From contig BGZK01000869.1 of assembly GCA_005406025.1 (NCBI GenBank), positions 186,001-250,000 of the forward strand: a stretch of 64,000 nt of DNA, written 5' to 3'. Source of the stretch: Eumeta japonica. Lineage: Eukaryota > Arthropoda > Insecta > Lepidoptera > Psychidae. Below, in pieces: positions 23,631-34,640 of this stretch. Every line of letters starts with the position of its first letter. Position 1 is the first letter of the stretch. Both the position numbers and the translations under genes were made by a program. Under the pieces are notes generated by a model. The model searched no databases. It worked only from the letters and a program-made list of their open reading frames with translations, and had not been told where the DNA came from.

Positions 23631-24128
23631 CAGTGGAATCTCAATAACTCGAACCTCGTTAAGTCGAAATCCTCAGTAAGTCGAAAAAAATTGCCATTCC
23701 CTTCCGATGAACCCCTAAATACGCGGTATCTCGAATTATTTAGACTTTGTAACTCGAACAAAATGCTATTTCCCTACAAAGTATTGATAATACATATTTA
23801 TACTCTATAACTCGAATTTCAAAAAGGAGACTCCGTAAGTCGTAGTTGGTAAAATATAACGACGTCTTACTTGGAATTCCCCGAAATGATAGCAATGAAT
23901 TCCAAAAGGAATGTTCGGGTTCGGGGCTTCTAATCTATTGTTTTGTCTTGTACACGTGCAGTGAATGAATACATTCATGAAACTTTTAAAGTAACACAGC
24001 TGTGAACGTTATGTTTGTTCCTTGTCAACACAGTCATATGTATCTCGAAGTTCTTGTTAAGTCGAAAACTCGTAAACTCGATTTTTTTTTGCATTTCCCT
24101 TGATATTCGAGTTATTGAGATTCCACTG
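23631..24128. mobile_element. pogo/Tigger-type MITE, copy 1
   Basis: This 498 bp element is bounded by terminal inverted repeats 'cagtggaatctcaataactc' and its reverse complement, and flanked by TA on both sides (23629-23630, 24129-24130), the target duplication used by pogo/Tc1 transposases. Inside, phrases like 'aactcgaa' and 'taagtcga' recur near both ends. There is no transposase frame, so it is non-autonomous. A second, deleted copy lies at 50595-51024 in the same orientation. Confidence 0.9.
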
Positions 24129-26493
24129 TACAAAAGTTGGATTTGTAAAGAAATCTACTGATATATGCTTACCTGATACGAAAGCTGAACGGTGTTGGAT
24201 GCCTGGACCATTTTACAATATTAATATTATAAACAAGTTAATATAAATAGGTAACAGATAAAAGACGTGAAAGCAATAAAAGGAAAATATGAATTATACA
24301 GTCGTTATCGTAGTTCTCGCATAAATACATGCATCGGCAAATACGTATATAGTTGGGGCCCGGCCGCCAGTGTAGTTAGCGTCATGATCGTTAGCGAAGT
24401 GCCATAATTCAATTAACCAAATAAGTGTCGAGTTGGGGCGGTCTCAATCAAAGTAGTTGGTGAGGCCGCCGACTTGTATGTTTAGGATCAAAGAGGGCGC
24501 TATTGTGTCCGGCCCGGCTCGGGTCAGCAACTCGAAATGACGATTTAATCATTGCGGGGTCTCGGCTCGGAGAAGCGCAGCGGGGCAATGCCCGAGTGAA
24601 AGATGCTCCTATAACACAAAGGACTCCTTGTGTAGTTCTTGTGCAGAAGGTATTGAAAAGACTCATGATTGTCCTTGTATTCTTTCCATATAGTAAAAAG
24701 TAACTGTGGATTGATACTTCATTCTAATTAGTATTTTCTTAATAAATCATTATTGTCTTTAAATCCCACTTTGTTATACATTTTATGTTCAGTTAATATA
24801 CAACAACATATTATGAAAATTCTCTTATTTCTATTGAAATTTCCTAGGCCGTTTTTACATCGATTTTCTCTTGATTTTGCGGCGATTGTATTCGAGAAAA
24901 ACCTGTGTCAATCAAGTCTCGATTCCAGGTCAAAGGAGATTCAGGTTCTTGCATTCGTAATTGTCGGAACGCTCAGACATTCTTTATGATAGGACTTTAA
25001 TACTCCAGCACTCATCAATACTAGGTTAAAACACAGCAAAAGGTCCGTTTCTGAGGGCACCATCACAACTTTTATTTTTTAACTTTATACGCGTATAGAA
25101 TATCGAACCGTCTTCATTTCATTAACACCTTTCATCATCTTAAGAAACCAGCAATTTCATCTTTTATTCCTGCATATATATTCATAATGTCAATACGGAC
25201 TCCTGCAGCCCGATTAATGTTTAATACCTCCGTAAAATTAGGCGAGATGAGCCTCGTCGCCGTAACCAAGACTACAGGTTTCTTTTCCGTCTTTCTCGTT
25301 CCCCAGTACGAAAAAGGTCTACATCAAATACAGTCAGGCTGCACGGCACATGCCAGGAATTTATTTAGAGAAGGATTTTTTGGGTACGCCCTGTTTGTGA
25401 CCTAATAATTGCCCACAGCGTACCCCCTTAGTTTCGCTTACATTGATATAACAACACACCAATTCTACATAACTTTCTTTCAGTGAAATAGTGAGTGGTT
25501 TACGTAATTTCACTATAAAAGTGTTTCTTTTTTGGGATAATATACTTTAAAATGAAACAATTTAAGGGTAGTTATCTATTCGAAATTGTAAAATATACTA
25601 TAAGTTCCTCTAAATCTTTTACGATGGAATCCAGTAAATCGGTAACAAAGGATAGGCGTATTGAAGATTTAAAATTAAAAAACTTGCGCCTCGCCTCTCC
25701 CGGGGAGAGCGCCGGAAGGACAACGACTCGAGAGCACTTAAAGCGCTTATTTAAATTTATATCGATGTAAGCAGTCAGTCGGAATGGAAAAGTTGTAATT
25801 TGTGCTACGCAAAGGAATTTCGTCGATGAAATCGGATGATTCCCATTAGCGATCCATTCTGCTGGGGATTTTATATATACATTTTTTTTGGAATCGCTAG
25901 CGCGCTTTATCGGTATATCCCTCTATTGTATACCTGGTCGTTTGGACTGAAGAAAAATTTCTACGTTCCAAGACGGACATTTTTTTGCGTTGTGCATGAA
26001 TACGACTTCTATTGCACTTGTCAGGACTCCGGCACTCCAAAGCCTCTCTTTTCAAGCCATAAAATGGAAAAAACTGATCACTTTTATTAAATATTGAGCT
26101 GTAATAACGATTCAACCCAAGCCGCAATATTTTTTGGACTATTTTGTGACTTATAAGGGAAAATTATAGCGCCATATGGATACTGCGTATGCCTATATAA
26201 AGGAATGGTAACGTGTAGATATATTGGCCTATATGCCTGCAGATATATATCATTCACACGAGCTACCTAAAGAATAACCGGAATGGATTCTATAGTCAAA
26301 ACTCAATTATTATCTCTGCTTTATTTATACTCTTAATACCGATTTTTCACACCAAAGTTTACTTCTGATCTTAAATGATGTTTAATAAATTGTTACTCAG
26401 CTATTGTACTATACTTACGCTATTCTATTAGTCAATTTAATGAGTCCCAAAGATACATCGTGGGAAAGACATCTCTGAGGCACGATCTCGTTT
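24129..26493. other. Non-coding; CpG-richer patches at 24355-24600 and 25690-25740
   Basis: No exon is recognised. Positions 24355-24600 contain 'ggggcccggccgcc' and 'gtccggcccggctcgggtc', crossed by short overlapping frames with no known motif. Positions 25690-25740 contain 'ctctcccggggagagcg', a short perfect palindrome-like core. The rest is AT-rich. Confidence 0.4.
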
Positions 26494-26549
26494 GTGCTCT
26501 ATGCGCCATTTAGTAGCGACACTCTTCGGGTGGAAGGCACATAGAGCAC
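26494..26549. repeat. 56-base hairpin (14 bp arms)
   Basis: The arms 'gtgctctatgcgcc' (26494-26507) and 'ggcacatagagcac' (26536-26549) pair with one mismatch around a 28-base loop. Its function is unknown. It lacks the ~22 bp near-continuous stem expected of a microRNA. Confidence 0.8.
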
Positions 26550-26645
26550 ACTGAAAGTTCTGCACTCTGGCCGTTCGTAAATGTTTGGATTTCGAATGTT
26601 ACTTTTTTAAAAACTTTATAAACTCATTCATTAGTTAAAATATTT

Positions 26646-27838
26646 TTTAGCGGAAAGTTGCAAGTGAATTGTTTTTAAAATAAATTTGAATTTCGTCGCC
26701 CGTAGCAAAAATCGAATTAACGCGAAAAAATTTTAGTGCAATGTTTTTTTTTGTGATTTTAAAAGTTCACTGTCTCCACAAGACTACTGCTCGTCTTTAA
26801 AATGCTTTTGTGTACCTCATTTGGGCACTACAAGACGATGGTATGCAGATTTGCATCGTGGCCGTATTTCTGTCCATGATGAAATGCGTGAAGTTAGGCT
26901 CTCGATTGCGATCACTGAGGAAAATGTGGCTACTGTCAGACAATTAATTGAAAAAAGCGGCGTATCACCTATGAGGAGATTCGAGGACATTTGAAAATTG
27001 GTGTGAGCCAAATTCAAAAAATCTTATATCAACATTCAAAAGTTAGAAAACTTTGTTTCTGTTGCATTCCTCGTGAACTCGCCCCCGAACATAAACGGAC
27101 CCGAGTTGATTGGTGTAAAAAACGTTGTTAAAGTACGATCACAGACGTTCAAATGCTGTCTATGATATTGTGACAGGAGATGAAACATGGATATACTGTT
27201 ACATACCAGAAAGAAAGGAGTAGTCTTTTGTATGGGTATTCGAATGTGTATTCGTAGGCTGTACTGTATGGGTGTTCGAAGTAAACCAAAAAAATTTAGG
27301 CAGGCGAGAAGCTAAATAAATGTTTGCTTTTTTTTCTCCAAGGCAGGTCCTGTCTGCACGATCTCACTTGAATAATAAAAGACGGTTAATGCTGAGTAGT
27401 ACATGCCATTTGTTTGCCCAGTGTCCTAGAAAAAGTTAGAGAAAAACGACAAAGAAGTCGTACCCTATAAATCATGACAATGCTTCGCCGCACACCGCAA
27501 ATAAAACGATGTTATTTTTGACTGATGAAAAAGTAAGGCTCGCGACCCATCCCGCGTTTAGACCAGACCTAGCACCATGCGATTTCTTTATTTTCCCAAA
27601 AATCAAATACCTGATGAGCGGTTTGACATTTACGAAGCCAGAAGAGGCCGTCATAGCTTTCAACCAGAACGCGAAAAACATATCCTCAGACCAACGGTCC
27701 TCATGTTTTCAAAAATTATTTGAACGAATGAAAAAGTGTGTAAAATGTAATGGAGAATACTTTGAAAATCAATAAATATTTTACTTTACATGTAAATTGT
27801 TTTATTTATGAGTTACATAAAACTTTCGGTATACCTTA
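26646..27838 (+). pseudogene. mariner transposase pseudogene (D,D34D)
   Basis: This is a degenerate mariner element on the + strand. In order it shows GRISVHDEMREVRLSIAITE with EENVATVRQLIEKS; then, after a frameshift, RITYEEIRGHLKIGVSQIQK and RELAPEHKRTRVDWCKK. Next come TGDETWIYCYIPERKE (first Asp, 27179), HDNASPHTANKT (second Asp, 27476) and RPDLAPCDFFIFPKI (third Asp, 27581). The C-terminal FERMKKCVKCNGEYFENQ stop is at 27775. The second and third Asp codons are 105 bases apart, giving exactly 34 intervening residues, the mariner signature. Stops and frameshifts make it inactive. The right end 'aactttcggtatacctta' may be the terminal repeat; a decayed partner 'gcggaaagtt' lies near 26651. 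Confidence 0.92.
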
Positions 27839-28980
27839 AGTAACACATTGAACCAATTAATATATCAAAAACACTATCAGGCGTAAACAAATAAAATTAG
27901 GTTTAAATTCGTCCGTCGGCCGCGGGCGCCGCCGGCGGACTACGATCAGAGATTGATTGTAGTTCTTATACACCTGCCCCGAGGCTTTTAAGATTGATGT
28001 CTTTCGAATAATATTTTCTTTTTCTTTCGACACCGCCGTACCTTGTTATGCGATTATATACCTTACACGTGGTGGCCCTAGAAGCTGTTTCGGTGCGCGG
28101 GCGCGGCCGCGGCGTCGGACCAGAGTTCGCCCCTATTTATCACGGCTGAGCGATATCCCGTTTTTGCGGTAAAATGGTAAAATAAATCGGAAACGCGGAT
28201 ACACCGTCGGCATCCCCGCGCACCCCGCGCCCCGCGGCGCGCGCCGGCATGACCAAGATCGCGCCCAAACATTTTACAGATCACAACTTTGTTTCGTTTT
28301 TTTTAAAGCTCAATCCGTTGGGTGCGCTTTGCCATGTTCCGTTTCGGTATGTATTGTTCAGAGCCATTCATTATATATTCGATATAGTATATTCGCCGAG
28401 AATACATTTCCACACCTAATTCGAGTAGTTCGCGTCCCCATTGACATAAAACGTTACTCGGAATTCCCGAAAAGCTTAGATTTATTTCAATAATAAATTT
28501 TTAATCGTTTCGGACAAAGAGAATTTACGATTGTTAAAATGTATTTCGCTGAAATATTAACTTAAACTTCAGTTTTCAGCGCACTGAATCGTTAATTAAA
28601 CGTAAATTTTTGAGGCCGAAATTATTGGTTGCGCGGTGCGGGGCGAGGGCGATGCCTCGCGCAGGGCGCGGCGCCTGCGCTGCCGGACGAGGGCGCGGAC
28701 TAGTAAGGCCGTGTGCTGTTACAGAACTTCGTTAGCAAACTTGGTGTTATCTCGCGGCGTCACTCCCCGACGCCCACCTGCCTGCTTTATTGTAATATTT
28801 TGCCGTTTGTTTAGACGCATGTGTTGCTTGTCAAGATTGCAGTTGAAAGAATTAGCTGTAAAGTTAAACTAAACCACCGTCATTTCAATACTTCTAAAAT
28901 AATGTTTGTTGGTTTTACTATTTAATTTTAATGTGAAATATCGTTTTGCTCGGATCCATTCGCATGCACGTAGAATGGAT
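27839..28980. other. Non-coding with CpG-rich patches (27905-27950, 28080-28270, 28625-28780)
   Basis: No exon is recognised. The patches contain runs such as 'gcgcgggcgcggccgcggc' and 'ccccgcgcaccccgcgcccc', with short chance frames lacking motifs. They are candidate regulatory or 5'UTR sequence upstream of complexin. Evidence is composition only. Confidence 0.4.
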
Positions 28981-28984
28981 CTGT

Positions 28985-29335
28985 GACGTCTTTGATATCG
29001 ACAGATCGCGCTGTCAATTGTGATCTCGATTCCGATTCCACCGCCACTCTGACCCCGCCCTCGGCCCCACCCTCGGTGCCGATCCTGGTCTCGGTCTACA
29101 TTCCGATCCTAATCCTGGTCTTTAATGTAGATTCTCGTTGCATTTCCGGTCTCAGTCCTGATCCCGATCTTAGTTCCACTGTGATCTGCGATCAAATTTA
29201 CTCAAAGGAACTCCTACTCTTACAGAGAAAAAGCACGTTTAGCGGCGAACTCAATTATTTTATTATGAAGTGATCTCACTCATGCTAGTGCTCCCGATCC
29301 CGCTTTTGCTCGTGATTTGAATTTCGGACTGAAGG
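28985..29335. repeat. Degenerate GAT(C/T)CC simple sequence
   Basis: Variants of one hexamer (gatctc, gattcc, gatcctgg, gatccc, ggtctc) recur every 6-12 bases across about 350 bp, for example 'gatctcgattccgattcc'. The 96-codon frame at 28983-29273 is a by-product of this simplicity (repeated S/P/I/L), not a protein I recognise. Confidence 0.65.
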
Positions 29336-29916
29336 TGATCTTGATTTTGTCTACGACATTTCTGTTCCAGTATCTAAACTGTATAAAAAGTAAAGATTTT
29401 GTTGTATGTTCATAGGAACGAAACTGTGTGTAAAACCTAGTCTATACTTGAATCTCACCAGGTTTTCATACTTAAAAAAATATCGTGTAAATCGGACTAA
29501 TAAATCTAGTGTATTAGCACTGCCACAATTTCCTTTTGGACATGATATGCTAAAATGGTTTCTGCTAATACTCTTAATTACTGTTCGTAACCAAATGAAT
29601 ATTAAAATTTACAAAGGTATAGTGTTTCCATTAAAAATTTTATATTAGTCGGACTAATAGTTCTCGAGCTCTAAACACATAAAAGTACACATAGACACAG
29701 AGTGATATGTAATACGCGTGGACTAGCTAAACCAAGTCTACCTTCGTAGTATATATTTTTGTAAATAAAAACTTTTGGAATTCACATAATCGCTTAAATT
29801 ATTTACTAAATCTTTTCAAAATCTTCAATCAACAAAAACACACGAATTGTGCCTATTAACAAATATTCAAGTAAATAATTTTGCATGATGGCTATACAGA
29901 ATTTCATTTGATTTTC
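29336..29916. other. Non-coding, AT-rich
   Basis: I see no gene or recognisable repeat. The 80-codon frame at 29406-29648 has no motif. Confidence 0.4.
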
Positions 29917-30837
29917 CTTTTTATAATTCCGTAGCCAAAACGGAACCATTATTCAAATTCAAAATATGGTTTCATCCTGTCCGTCTGTCCATCCGTATGT
30001 TACAGGAATTTTACTTGAAACAACAAGATGTATATTAATGAAATTCGAAGTATATATGTGTCGTGTATAAGCTACTCCTTAGTTTGATAGTCAAATTATA
30101 AAAAAAAATATTTCTAGGGGGGCACTCTATATGTAACAGAAGCTGAAAAAAATACATTTTCGGCAAATATCAACGTATACCATACATTTCGACAGTCATT
30201 TAAAAATTTTTTAACGTTTCTAAACAATTTTTTCGAAGTTTATATTTCTTAAAACAATCGTTCAGAAAGTAAAATAGATTGTGACCACCTGTTCTCTACT
30301 TTTTAAACCGTATGTCCGAAAATATGAAAAAAATTACAAAAGCAACGCTTAATAAATACTTACACCGTAAACTATTTTCAACATGATCAAATATATCGTG
30401 TGCTGAGTTAAAAACAGTGAAAAACAGGACTTCTCAACAAAAGAGTGTGAGTGCCATGAAAATACGCTCTATTACTAGTGCACTTTTTCACATCGTATTT
30501 TCACATTTTGAGAGTTTAGTAAGTTTTTTAATTGTTTTTAACGCACATTAAAATTTAATATATAATTACGTATTTAGGTGAAAGCATTAAAATAAAAATG
30601 CATTAAAACAAAATAAAAAAATATACTTAATATAAACTTTGCATAAAAGATTGTCATATAATTGTTTATCAAAATCTATTATTTACTCTTTCAAACGAAA
30701 AAAGAACGTATACACCTAACTATCAAAAATTTCACAATACAAAACTAATACCTTTCATCTGTAGTGCATTTCTTTGTAATAACGGTTACAGAACCTTGCA
30801 CTGAGAATGGTCCGACATACTCTTGGCCGGTTTTTTT
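29917..30837 (-). repeat. Lepidopteran dispersed repeat L, long copy
   Basis: The right end reads 'ttacagaaccttgcactg', 'tccgacatactcttggccgg' and a T-run. That is the reverse complement of the L family start (accggccaagtgcgagtcgR, cgcgcaccaaggttccgta). The left end reads 'ataattccgtagccaaaacg', 'tccgtctgtccatccgtatg' and 'ttacttgaaacaacaagatg', which I recognise as the opposite end of the same widespread lepidopteran element. It is about 0.9 kb, with no coding capacity and an unknown mobilising partner. Confidence 0.75.
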
Positions 30838-31880
30838 ATGATAATCGTTAAGTGCACGACAAAAAATTGTTCACACGGATATCACATTACCTCTTATCTA
30901 TCTTTGATATTGCACAGCCCGCTTTATATCATAAATAACTTTCCGCCCGCGGCCTCCCTGACGGATATAGAATATGTTCCTCTTTGTTTGATATCCGCTT
31001 TCATTTTCCGGTACTGTTCTTGATTTTGATCCCGGTTATGCGCTAAATTCTAATCCCGATCCTACACACGATTTTGAGCTCGAGTCCCTTCTCGATTTAG
31101 GTCCCGATTCTTACTCTTAATTCTTAATTATAGTATGTGTTAATTTCTTTTTTTTTATCAATTGTTGAATAATACTCTCTTACGAATACAGTACTAGGTC
31201 TTTATAAGTGGATCATAAAAAGAGCGAATTGACACGTTATGTAAATGTACATTATTAAGCCCGTACTCAAATTTTTTTATCGTATCTTAATAAGCAATTA
31301 GTATATCAATAACTGAAGCCGTATTGGAAGCCTAACGGATGCCGTATCTTACTTTTGTGTAAGAGTATGGTAACTAGATAAACAGATAACACTCATGTTT
31401 ATGTGCAATTTCTGATTGTAGATAAATGTCACTTTGTGTATAAATGAGTTCTTAAAAACATAAACCACAAAAATATCCACTTACAGCTTTTTTTTGTATT
31501 TGTAAAGTAAAATGACACAGATTCAATGACCGGATTGTATAAATTAATTTGAAAGTGCCTTTTAGTGAAAAACGAGCTTAAAAAGAGGTGGTGAAATAGG
31601 CTCTAAATGACATTGTATTCCAATAGACAATTTTTATCTGAATTGTGTCCGTGACGTGGCTGGTGTTATCAAAATAGTAAATACTGCAAGTATTTAAGTT
31701 AAGGCGTATCTACGTAGGTGTGAAGGTTCATTTGTAAAGGCGTTTAAATTAAGATGTTGAGAATTTGACGACCATTATAGTGTCGATATTCGCACTTTTC
31801 AGACAATTTATCTGTTTGCATATAAAGTACAAGCGGTTCAATGTTTCCACGTGTAATTTTCTAATTAGGGATTGAGACTC
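30838..31880. other. Non-coding; short GATCCC-type stretch at 31020-31110
   Basis: No gene is recognised. Positions 31020-31110 again show the 'gatcccgg / atcccgatcc / gtcccgattc' cryptic simplicity. The remainder is AT-rich. Confidence 0.4.
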
Positions 31881-32640
31881 CGCGTAGGAACTCCTGTCGT
31901 CTGCCGGCGCGCGGTCACGCGCCGCCGCCCGTCACGCGCCGCCCGCCCGCATTCCGCGCTTATAGGCGTCGAGCTTTTACGGAAATTCCCATATTACCGG
32001 TTCTATTGCTGCAAATTCCAGTAACTTGCTCATAAACAGAATGAGGTGTCCATACGTGAATCGAAAAATTCTTTTCTTTTTTCTTATATTTAAAGACTAA
32101 CGATCGAGGTGTGACCCTTTAGTCACTTCATCGCAACATTCTAGAGATTACGAAGCGCGAAAAGATGACTTCGTCTATTATTTATACGCATTCACGTTCT
32201 AAGTACGTGCATTAGTGCCTGTATTATTTCTTTTAGCTAGGTTAATAATCATTTATCACAATAGCACTTTTTTACAGTATTTTCTTTCCCCACAATTTGT
32301 TCACAGTATAAATTCCACCATTTTATGGGTGCGATTTCTTTGTTTTCAGGTAAGCCGGCGATCGCTCGACCGAGCGTCGAGGTAACGTTTAAAATCAGAC
32401 GTGACGCCGCGCGCCGCCGAGGGCGCGTACGCCGCTCAAGTAACGATTCCCTTGAGAAAGTAGCATTAAAGTTTCACAGATTAAGAGGGAAAGTTCACGA
32501 CCTGACGAGGAGGGGTGCGGGGTGCGGGGCGCGGGGCGCGGGGACCGGCGCGCCGATTATCGCGCCGATGCTGCTGTTAATAATTATTACCGGCGTGTGT
32601 CTCCAAGTGCTTCCGCTTGGCTAAGTTTTAAAACGAGCTC
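31881..32640. other. CpG-rich patches (31895-31970, 32345-32600)
   Basis: Two GC-rich patches flank an AT-rich centre. Positions 31895-31970 contain 'gcgcggtcacgcgccgccgc'. Positions 32505-32560 contain a G-rich near-tandem 'ggggtgcggggtgcggggcg'. A 99-codon frame (32325-32624) crosses the second patch without a recognisable domain. They are candidate regulatory DNA. Confidence 0.35.
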
Positions 32641-34140
32641 TTTACTAGAACATTATTGAAGAATTGTCTGATCTGTGGCTCTGACTTTTGATCTTTTTAT
32701 ATGCAATCAAATTTTATTAGTGTTAACGTTATTTTAAATATAAATAGCTTATAAATTGTAAAATGTGTTTTGTACTCAACAAGGGTAAAATTGAAAGGGC
32801 AGTTGTGACTTATTTGTTTATTTCGTACTCAGTGCAATAAATGGGTTTGTGATGAAAGGACTATGCTGACTGTAAGCTAGATATGAAATATAAAAAAAAT
32901 AATACAGCACAATAAACATGATAAAAAAATCGCTAATTTCTAGAAAATGCTCAAAATATCTTATGGCTATATTTATTATATTTGACAATTATATAGGGCT
33001 GGGATTGGGGATTTTTTTTTGTCAAAAGATCGCACTCATGGAACTAGTTGTTTCTGAGAAAAAATCATCTACGTAGAACTTGTACTGTCAGTCTTCGAGC
33101 AGCTGACGTGTAGGCACTGCGCCGCAGCGCGCTGGGCGGCCCATCACTCGATCGCGCGATATAATTACAGATTCGACGAAATTTCACTATATTTTTTGGA
33201 ACGATTTTATATTTTTTTGACATATACCAGATTTTCGTATATGTATTGTGACGATACAGTTAAAATACTAGTCGTAAAGTGCGATAATTCCTTATCGTAC
33301 ATTGCGACTAAAACGCAATCATTATTGGCTTCTAAAAAAGTGGCGTTTATGACCCGTCGTGCTCACAATCCGAATATTACACTATGTGGTTTCTATATTT
33401 AGCCGAAAATCAAAGATTTCAAAATTGATTTACGGAGTGAAAAACGCTATGATAGCCTTCCACTAGCATATAAAAAGTTTCCTAAAATCTGTGCCTCTTA
33501 TGTATTTAAAAATGCCTCGAATGATCAAAAAAGTTTATTAAAATTTTAAGGTAAATATGTTAAAATAAAGTATAGCTTTACTTGTACTTGTACCCTGTCT
33601 TACTATAAGTTGTACAAAATATAATTGTGCTCCTTGTAGATATTTCAAGTAATTTCATAAGTAATTACTCACAAGTGATTTCAAATAATTGTTCCTATTT
33701 ACTTTGTAAATAATTATCAGAAGTGTTATATTTCGCATAATGTGTAATATAATTATTTTTTTGTAAAAACGCATTACTATTTCAAATTAATGCCTCAAAC
33801 AACACATGATTTTGGAGTAGTTATTAGGTGCATTATATAATGTACCTAATATTTATTCCAAATGTCGTTATGTTGCCAGTCACATAAACGTTAACTATCA
33901 TCTGATAGTCGTTGTCGAAAGTCGAAACCGAAAAGAGACATCACAAACTCTTAACTCGGAATCTTTCCAAAATTGCTGTGTGTTCGTCAAAACCGGCAAT
34001 CGCCCCACATTTGAAAGTAAATGAGAAATCGATGCCTGATCGATTCTTTATTATACACATTTGTGTTTCCCCGAGACAATAATAGGCGATAACTGTGATT
34101 TATAACGTACAGTTCCTTCCGAAATCCTTCGACAGACAAA
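32641..34140. other. Non-coding, AT-rich; 28 bp palindrome at 33823-33850
   Basis: No gene is recognised. Positions 33823-33850 are a loop-free palindrome (attaggtgcattat and its complement, one mismatch). Short CpG-rich stretch at 33105-33160. Confidence 0.5.
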
Positions 34141-34640
34141 GGTTTATATTATTAGGGCGGCTGTACCGTAACAGGGCCGCGCTAAATCACCGGCCTGCAG
34201 GCTGTTTAATAACGCCTAGCGCAGCGGCAATAATTCAGGCGCGACGCGAACCGTTCCGGCCTACTCATTCTTATACAAATCATAAACTGTGGCCGCCGTG
34301 ATTTATTGCGATAAGCATCGGAGGCCCTTTTGCCCTTTACGCCGGAAGGGAGCGGCGCTCGCGACGCGGGGGGAGCGGGGGCACGACGGACGAGGAGTGC
34401 GGGTCCGTAACAAAGGCTAAAATCTTCAGGCGAAAGGGTCAAATCGTAACAAACGCACAAAGGACCGCGAATTAGCATTTAGATCAGATGGGATCGCGGG
34501 TCGCGCCGCCGCCCGCCGCCGCCGCCGCCCGCCCTGCGTAATGAGACGCTTTGTTTTTGGGCTAATACGATTGCCGATACTGCGGTCCTTTTTATTATGA
34601 AAGGTATCGAAAATCGACCGACAGCGCGTGACTCGGACGA
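34141..34640. other. Conserved-looking, CpG-rich region with (GCC)n
   Basis: This is a GC-balanced to GC-rich region with little simple sequence until 34500-34535, where GCC triplets cluster (cgccgccgcccgccgccgcc). It includes 'gtggccgccgtgatttattg', a Hox-like TTTATTG core in a GC-rich setting. Three overlapping short frames show no known domain. I infer regulatory DNA, from texture only. Confidence 0.35.

Noticed and set aside
28983..29273. 96-codon Ser/Pro-rich frame
   Set aside because: It is produced by the degenerate GAT(C/T)CC simple sequence. No start context or homology recognised.
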